From: an uncultured Acetobacteraceae bacterium
GTDB lineage: Bacteria; Pseudomonadota; Alphaproteobacteria; Acetobacterales; Acetobacteraceae
NCBI GenBank assembly: GCA_937873095.1
Contig: CALMVI010000072.1
Span: 1-47,290 of the forward strand
Direction of reading: 5' to 3'
Length of the DNA stretch: 47,290 nt
Part shown: piece by piece, positions 43,733 to 47,290 of the stretch
Numbering within the stretch: position 1 is the first letter of the stretch
How the letters are laid out: every line of letters begins with the position of its first letter
Program-made: the position numbers and the translations under genes
Notes under the pieces: generated by a model
Database searches by the model: none
What the model was told of the DNA's origin: nothing
The model's input: only the letters and a program-made list of their open reading frames with translations

Positions 43733-44656
43733 CTAGATGCGCCGGAACACCCGCAGGTAGTCGATGCAGTAATCCCAGTTGCTTCCGCCATCGACCATGC
43801 CGCTCATGTCGGTGCCTTGCAGCGACATGCCGATCTGGTTGGTGACCAGGATGTGCGCCGGCGGGGCCTGCCACTCATAGACCATCTGCTGCACGCGCTC
43901 GCCGTCCAGCAGCCAGACCGGGCGGCCTTCCTGCCAGTCTAGCCCGAAGACGTGGTAGTCCGCCGAGAAGTCGATCCCCGGATCGTAGCCGTCCGGGCCC
44001 GCCCGCGAGAACACCGGATGCGGGTCGCCGAAGGCCTGCGGGCGTCCGGCATCCTGCACGTGCATCGTCATCAGCCTGGGCCGGGTCCTGCGCTGCCAGA
44101 CGAAGAATTCGAAGATGTCGATCTCCGGCGGCCAGGGTGTCGCGGAAAACTGGCCGCCCGCGGTCTCGACGCCGGGGTTGAGCCAGAACGCGGGCCAGAC
44201 GCCCAGCCCCCTGGGCAGCCTCGCCCGCATCTCCACGACCATGCCCGGCTCTACCGGCAGCAGCGCCCGCAGCATGCCCGATTCGATGCCGCCGGGATGC
44301 AGGCCGCCGCCTGGCGGGATCCTGCCCTTCAGCGCCAGGTGATCGTCCTCGAACACGTGCAGCGACCGCGGGTCGCCGTCGGGATACTCGCGATGCTTGG
44401 ACCAGTAGGTCGGCAGGCCGTCCAGGCGGCCCTGGTCGTAGATGTAGCGCGTGCGGAAGCTGCGATGCAGCTCGGCCATCGACCGCACCGTCGCGTCCGC
44501 CCGGCCCGACCCGAAGCGCCAGTCGGCCAGCGTGCGGAACCCGCCGGCGACACCCGACGGCGAGACGGGTGCCGCACCGGCGGCCGTCGGCAGGACGCAA
44601 GCGGCCAGGGTCAGCGCCTGCCTGCGGGTGAAGGGCCGATCCGGCGGCACGGCCAT
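43733..44656 (-). CDS. Secreted GH16 family glycanase, Tat signal
   Basis: A 307-aa concanavalin-fold glycoside hydrolase. The catalytic motif is PPEIDIFEFF (ExDxxE, nucleophile Glu178, acid/base Glu183). Flanking motifs are SGMLRALLPVEPGMVVEMRARLPRGLGVWPAFWLN and DFSADYHVFGLDWQEGRPVWLLDGE. The N-terminus PFTRRQALTLAACVLPTAAGA has a twin Arg and looks like a Tat signal. Family members cut beta-1,3/1,4-glucans or galactans; ExoK-like enzymes trim exopolysaccharide. Next to wza it probably trims the polymer or frees it from blockage. It lies 20 bp after wza on the same strand. Confidence 0.88.
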   Translation of the reverse strand: MAVPPDRPFTRRQALTLAACVLPTAAGAAPVSPSGVAGGFRTLADWRFGSGRADATVRSMAELHRSFRTRYIYDQGRLDGLPTYWSKHREYPDGDPRSLHVFEDDHLALKGRIPPGGGLHPGGIESGMLRALLPVEPGMVVEMRARLPRGLGVWPAFWLNPGVETAGGQFSATPWPPEIDIFEFFVWQRRTRPRLMTMHVQDAGRPQAFGDPHPVFSRAGPDGYDPGIDFSADYHVFGLDWQEGRPVWLLDGERVQQMVYEWQAPPAHILVTNQIGMSLQGTDMSGMVDGGSNWDYCIDYLRVFRRI

Positions 44657-44675
44657 GCGGCTCCCGCCTTCCGCC

Positions 44676-45230
44676 TCAGAAATGCCGCTCGTAGATCTTC
44701 ACCACGTCGCCCGGGGCGAGGAAGGTGCGCGGGGTGATCTTGCCCTCGGTCGCGGGCCCGCCGGAGGTGCGAACGTCGGACGCGTAACCCTGCACCGCGC
44801 GGTAGGTGAAGCCGCCGGCGACCGCGACCGCCGTCAGCATGGTCATCCCGGGCGAGTATGGGTACTGGCCGGGCTTGGCGACCTCGCCCAGGACGAAGAT
44901 GGGCCGGTAGGCCAGCACCTCCACCGACACGCTCGGGTCCTTGAGGAACTTCTCCTCGCGCAGGGTGCGGGCCAGCTTGGCCGCGAACTCCGAGGATGAC
45001 AGCCCGCCCGCCTGGATGGTGCCGACCAGCGGCATGGCGACCTGGCCCTGGTCGTCCACCCGGAACTGCCCGCTCAGCTGGTCCGAGCCGAAGGTGATGA
45101 CCCTGATCTGGTCGCCCCCGCCCAGCCTGTAGGCTCCTGGCGTGTAGTCCGGCAGCGGCGGCGTGTCCGCGCCCGGTGCGCAGCCCGCCAGCAGGGAAGC
45201 GGCCACGCAGATCGATAGTGCCATACGCAT
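44676..45230 (-). CDS. Polysaccharide export lipoprotein (Wza/GumB type)
   Basis: Outer-membrane export pore component. The 184-aa product has a lipoprotein signal MALSICVAASLLAGC (lipidated Cys17). It then has YRLGGGDQIRVITFGSDQLSGQFRVDDQGQVAMPLVGTIQAGG (poly-export domain) and VEVLAYRPIFVLGEVAKPGQYPYSPGMTMLTAVAVAGGFTYRA (SLBB domain). It is short like GumB and lacks the C-terminal barrel helix domain of E. coli Wza. The ATG at 45230 with GGAAGG upstream gives a normal lipoprotein signal; a GTG at 45263 overlapping the previous stop is the alternative. Confidence 0.9.
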   Translation of the reverse strand: MRMALSICVAASLLAGCAPGADTPPLPDYTPGAYRLGGGDQIRVITFGSDQLSGQFRVDDQGQVAMPLVGTIQAGGLSSSEFAAKLARTLREEKFLKDPSVSVEVLAYRPIFVLGEVAKPGQYPYSPGMTMLTAVAVAGGFTYRAVQGYASDVRTSGGPATEGKITPRTFLAPGDVVKIYERHF

Positions 45231-45259
45231 GCTGGTCCGCCTTCCGCTTGGCCCGTTCC

Positions 45260-46672
45260 TCACAGCGCGAGCCGCAGGGTGAGCCGGAACATGTCGTCCG
45301 AATAGTTGCTGCCGAACACCTCGCCCGACTGCAACAGGTCCATCACCGCGGTGGTGTTGCTGACGGGCGGGCTGGACCCGCCGAGGTTGTGCCGCGTGGA
45401 GTAGGTGTAGTCCGCGCCCAGCCTGACGTTGCGGTTCAGCCGCCAGGATGCCGACACGCCTCCTGTGAAGAAATCCTGTCCGCCGCCGCCCGAACCGTCG
45501 GACTGGCGCGGGTAGCTGTCGAGGAAGACGGCGCCATGCAGGCTGAACACGACGTTTCGCAGGTATTCGTGGTCGACGTTCAATCGCAAGGCGGTCTCGG
45601 TGAAACCCACGGTTGATTCGGCAGCGGAATCTTCGATGTAGCGGGCGGCCGAGGCGGTGACCGTGGTCAGGCCGGACGGCGTCCAGGTCGCTGCGGCTTC
45701 GACGATAGGGGCGCTGGTGTTCTGGTAGCGCGAACTGGTGAACGACCGCCCCTCGTAGCCGCCCAGCAGCCTGAAGCCGATGATCCCGTCGGCGTCGTAG
45801 GCGATGCCCGCCAGGGCGGAGATGTCGTTGAAGTTCTGCCTCGGCAGGCCGGGCGGGCTGCGGTCGAAATCCGACTGGGTGTCGCGCAGGACCAGCACCA
45901 GCTGGCGACGGGTGGCGAACGCGTAATTGGCGATGACGCTCGGCTGCAGCACGATACGGTTGCGATAGGTCTGCAGGTAGTCGACGCTGCCGACCGAGCC
46001 GTTATCGAAATCGTAGTACGAAACGTCTAGACCTGGCTCCAGGCTGAAATGGCCGAGGTCGAGCGTGTACGTCGCGCGCGCATCCTCGACTCGGTAGGCG
46101 ATGGCCTCGCTTATCCCCGGGACGTTCAGGTTGCCCGGCGTTTGATTGAGGTTCAGGTGGGTGGCGCCGATGTTCAGCATGTCCTGTCCGAAATCGTGGC
46201 TGACGCCGAGCGCCGCCTGCCAGTTGGTGTAACTCAGAGGCGATTGCTGAGGATATTCGACGTCGTCCATGCTGATTGCGCTGACGATCGTCGTGCTGGA
46301 GTCGCCGCCCGCCGCGTTGACGCTGGCATTCGTTTCGATGAGAGGGCTGCCCCGCGGCTTGGAGGTGCCCGTCACGTTGTCGTCGTACCCGACGCTTTCC
46401 GACAGGATCGGGGTGATCAGGAACGAGCCGAGCCTGACCCCTTGCGGCTCGTATTCTGGGTGGGCGCGGGACGCGACGGTCACGCCCGCCTCGGCGCCGT
46501 AGCCCGGGATCGCCACGTTGAGGTATTGGTCGATGACTTGCGCCTGCGAGGCGCAGGGTGCGGCGATGCCGGCCAGGATTGCGGCACGGATCGGCCCGCG
46601 TGTTCTGCGCCGCGCCGGAACGCGGTCCGGAGCCGGCACGGGGGGCGGAGAGAAGGTGCGTGGACCGGTCAT
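45260..46672 (-). CDS. Outer-membrane beta-barrel protein of the EPS locus
   Basis: About 470 aa. An Arg-rich n-region leads into a signal segment (IRAAILAGIAAPCASQAQ). A long mature part is made of alternating hydrophobic/polar strands rich in Tyr, Asn and Thr (TYTLDLGHFSLEPGLDVSYYDFD, RIVLQPSVIANYAFATRRQLVLVLRDTQ), ending in FRLTLRLAL with a terminal hydrophobic residue typical of barrels. It resembles the outer-membrane beta-barrel proteins found beside GumB/Wza lipoproteins in alphaproteobacterial EPS loci. The ATG at 46672 is chosen; an ATG at 46831 would add 53 unlikely residues. It is upstream of wza with a 29-bp gap and probably works with it in secretion. Confidence 0.82.
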   Translation of the reverse strand: MTGPRTFSPPPVPAPDRVPARRRTRGPIRAAILAGIAAPCASQAQVIDQYLNVAIPGYGAEAGVTVASRAHPEYEPQGVRLGSFLITPILSESVGYDDNVTGTSKPRGSPLIETNASVNAAGGDSSTTIVSAISMDDVEYPQQSPLSYTNWQAALGVSHDFGQDMLNIGATHLNLNQTPGNLNVPGISEAIAYRVEDARATYTLDLGHFSLEPGLDVSYYDFDNGSVGSVDYLQTYRNRIVLQPSVIANYAFATRRQLVLVLRDTQSDFDRSPPGLPRQNFNDISALAGIAYDADGIIGFRLLGGYEGRSFTSSRYQNTSAPIVEAAATWTPSGLTTVTASAARYIEDSAAESTVGFTETALRLNVDHEYLRNVVFSLHGAVFLDSYPRQSDGSGGGGQDFFTGGVSASWRLNRNVRLGADYTYSTRHNLGGSSPPVSNTTAVMDLLQSGEVFGSNYSDDMFRLTLRLAL

Positions 46673-46865
46673 GACACCCGAAACTCTCTCTCGATCGCGC
46701 GCGTCACCGAAACGGCGCCCCCAATGGGGCAATGCAGCCGATGCGGCGAACGCGCAAGCCTCCGCAGCGTTGCGGGCGCGCCGGGGGCGGACGCATCCGG
46801 TGCCGGAGCCGCGACGTGAGGCGTTTGTCATCCGCGCCGCGGTCCACGCAGGGTAGGGTCGTTAC

Positions 46866-47290
46866 GTGACCGCAGTCCAGACACCCCTCGACCAGCCGCC
46901 TCCCGACGCGGCAGCGCCGCCGCCGCTGGGCAGGGAGGCCGCGCGCGCCATCATCGCCGCCCGGCTGCGCAGCCTGAACCATCCGCCCGACCTGCTGGAC
47001 CAGCAGGCCGTGGCGGCGCTGATCGACCACGCCGGAGGGTCGGGCGTGCGGCTGCGCGCCGCCCTTGCCGCCACATTGTTCCTGGCCTCCACCGAGGACG
47101 CGCCGCGGATCGGGCGCAGCCTGGTCGCCCGGGCGCTCACGGAAACCGGAGACATCCCCGCCCCACCGCCCGCCGCCGCGCCGCGCCGGTGGCGCGTCCC
47201 GCTTGCGGCTGCGGGAGTGGCTGCCGGCGTGGCGCTTGCCTTGGCCCTGGTCGTGCTGCGCCCGTCCTCGCACGTCGCCCCGCCTTCGCA
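46866..47290 (+). CDS. Partial membrane protein, cut by the right edge
   Basis: A GTG at 46866 opens a frame of 141 codons that runs off the window. It has a Pro/Ala-rich start (VQTPLDQPPPDAAAPPP), a helical part (REAARAIIAARLRSLNHPPDLLDQQAVAALIDHAGGSGVRLRAALAATLFLAS), a linker, then one membrane segment (WRVPLAAAGVAAGVALALALVVL), with the remainder beyond the edge. The helical part faintly recalls the lid region of ExeA/GspA-type ATPases. It is divergent from the outer-membrane protein gene (193-bp gap) and may belong to the EPS locus. The frame choice rests on codon pattern; function unknown. Confidence 0.55.
   Translation, partial: MTAVQTPLDQPPPDAAAPPPLGREAARAIIAARLRSLNHPPDLLDQQAVAALIDHAGGSGVRLRAALAATLFLASTEDAPRIGRSLVARALTETGDIPAPPPAAAPRRWRVPLAAAGVAAGVALALALVVLRPSSHVAPPS

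Overview
The window is very GC-rich, gene-dense DNA from an alphaproteobacterium, most likely Acetobacteraceae/Rhodospirillales. Supporting signs are the run dgt / argS / SPOR / nagZ / scpA / scpB, the hisZ-purA pair, an RpoH-type sigma factor with the QKKLFFNLR box, frequent GTG starts, and several alphaproteobacterial palindromic intergenic repeats. No rRNA, tRNA, CRISPR array, insertion sequence or prophage was recognised.

Left part (1-27.7 kb) is mostly housekeeping. It begins with guaB (cut at the left edge), followed by a repeat-filled gap of about 340 bp. Next come the minus-strand genes argS-SPOR-nagZ-M50 protease-scpA-scpB (chromosome segregation, cell wall recycling, tRNA charging). 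A PIN toxin / HTH antitoxin pair and a 108-bp mosaic repeat lie between argS and dgt. Then follow an ErpA-like iron-sulfur carrier, a small AT-richer gene of unknown function, xth, a 46-aa DUF2256 protein, a metallo-beta-lactamase-fold hydrolase, hisZ-purA, a pseudokinase coupled to a membrane protein, rpoH, an RluD-like pseudouridine synthase, pyrF, a small membrane protein, an AT-richer secreted protein, maeB, an M16 peptidase and the bifunctional NAD(P)HX repair enzyme.

Right part (27.9-47.3 kb) is an exopolysaccharide locus. A minus-strand operon runs from an undecaprenyl-phosphate sugar-1-phosphate transferase through an AAA ATPase, a Wzz/GumC-type co-polymerase with a degenerate kinase domain, a membrane GT2, a GT4, an unknown enzyme and UDP-galactopyranose mutase to a FemAB/GNAT-like protein. 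Divergent to it are three glycosyltransferases, a small membrane protein and a Wzx-type flippase. Further right, on the minus strand, are an outer-membrane beta-barrel protein, a short Wza-type export lipoprotein and a Tat-exported GH16 glycanase. Together they would make a galactofuranose-containing polymer: lipid-linked start, assembly, flipping, chain-length control, export and trimming. No Wzy polymerase is visible; it may lie beyond the right edge.

The 15.7-kb block from the FemAB-like gene to wzx is bracketed by two 145-bp repeats in inverted orientation, with a third, 51-bp, hairpin copy inside. The most interesting candidates are the pseudokinase/membrane-protein pair, the pairing of a dead BY-kinase domain with an intact AAA ATPase, and the repeat families, two of whose copies supply the stop codon of the preceding gene.
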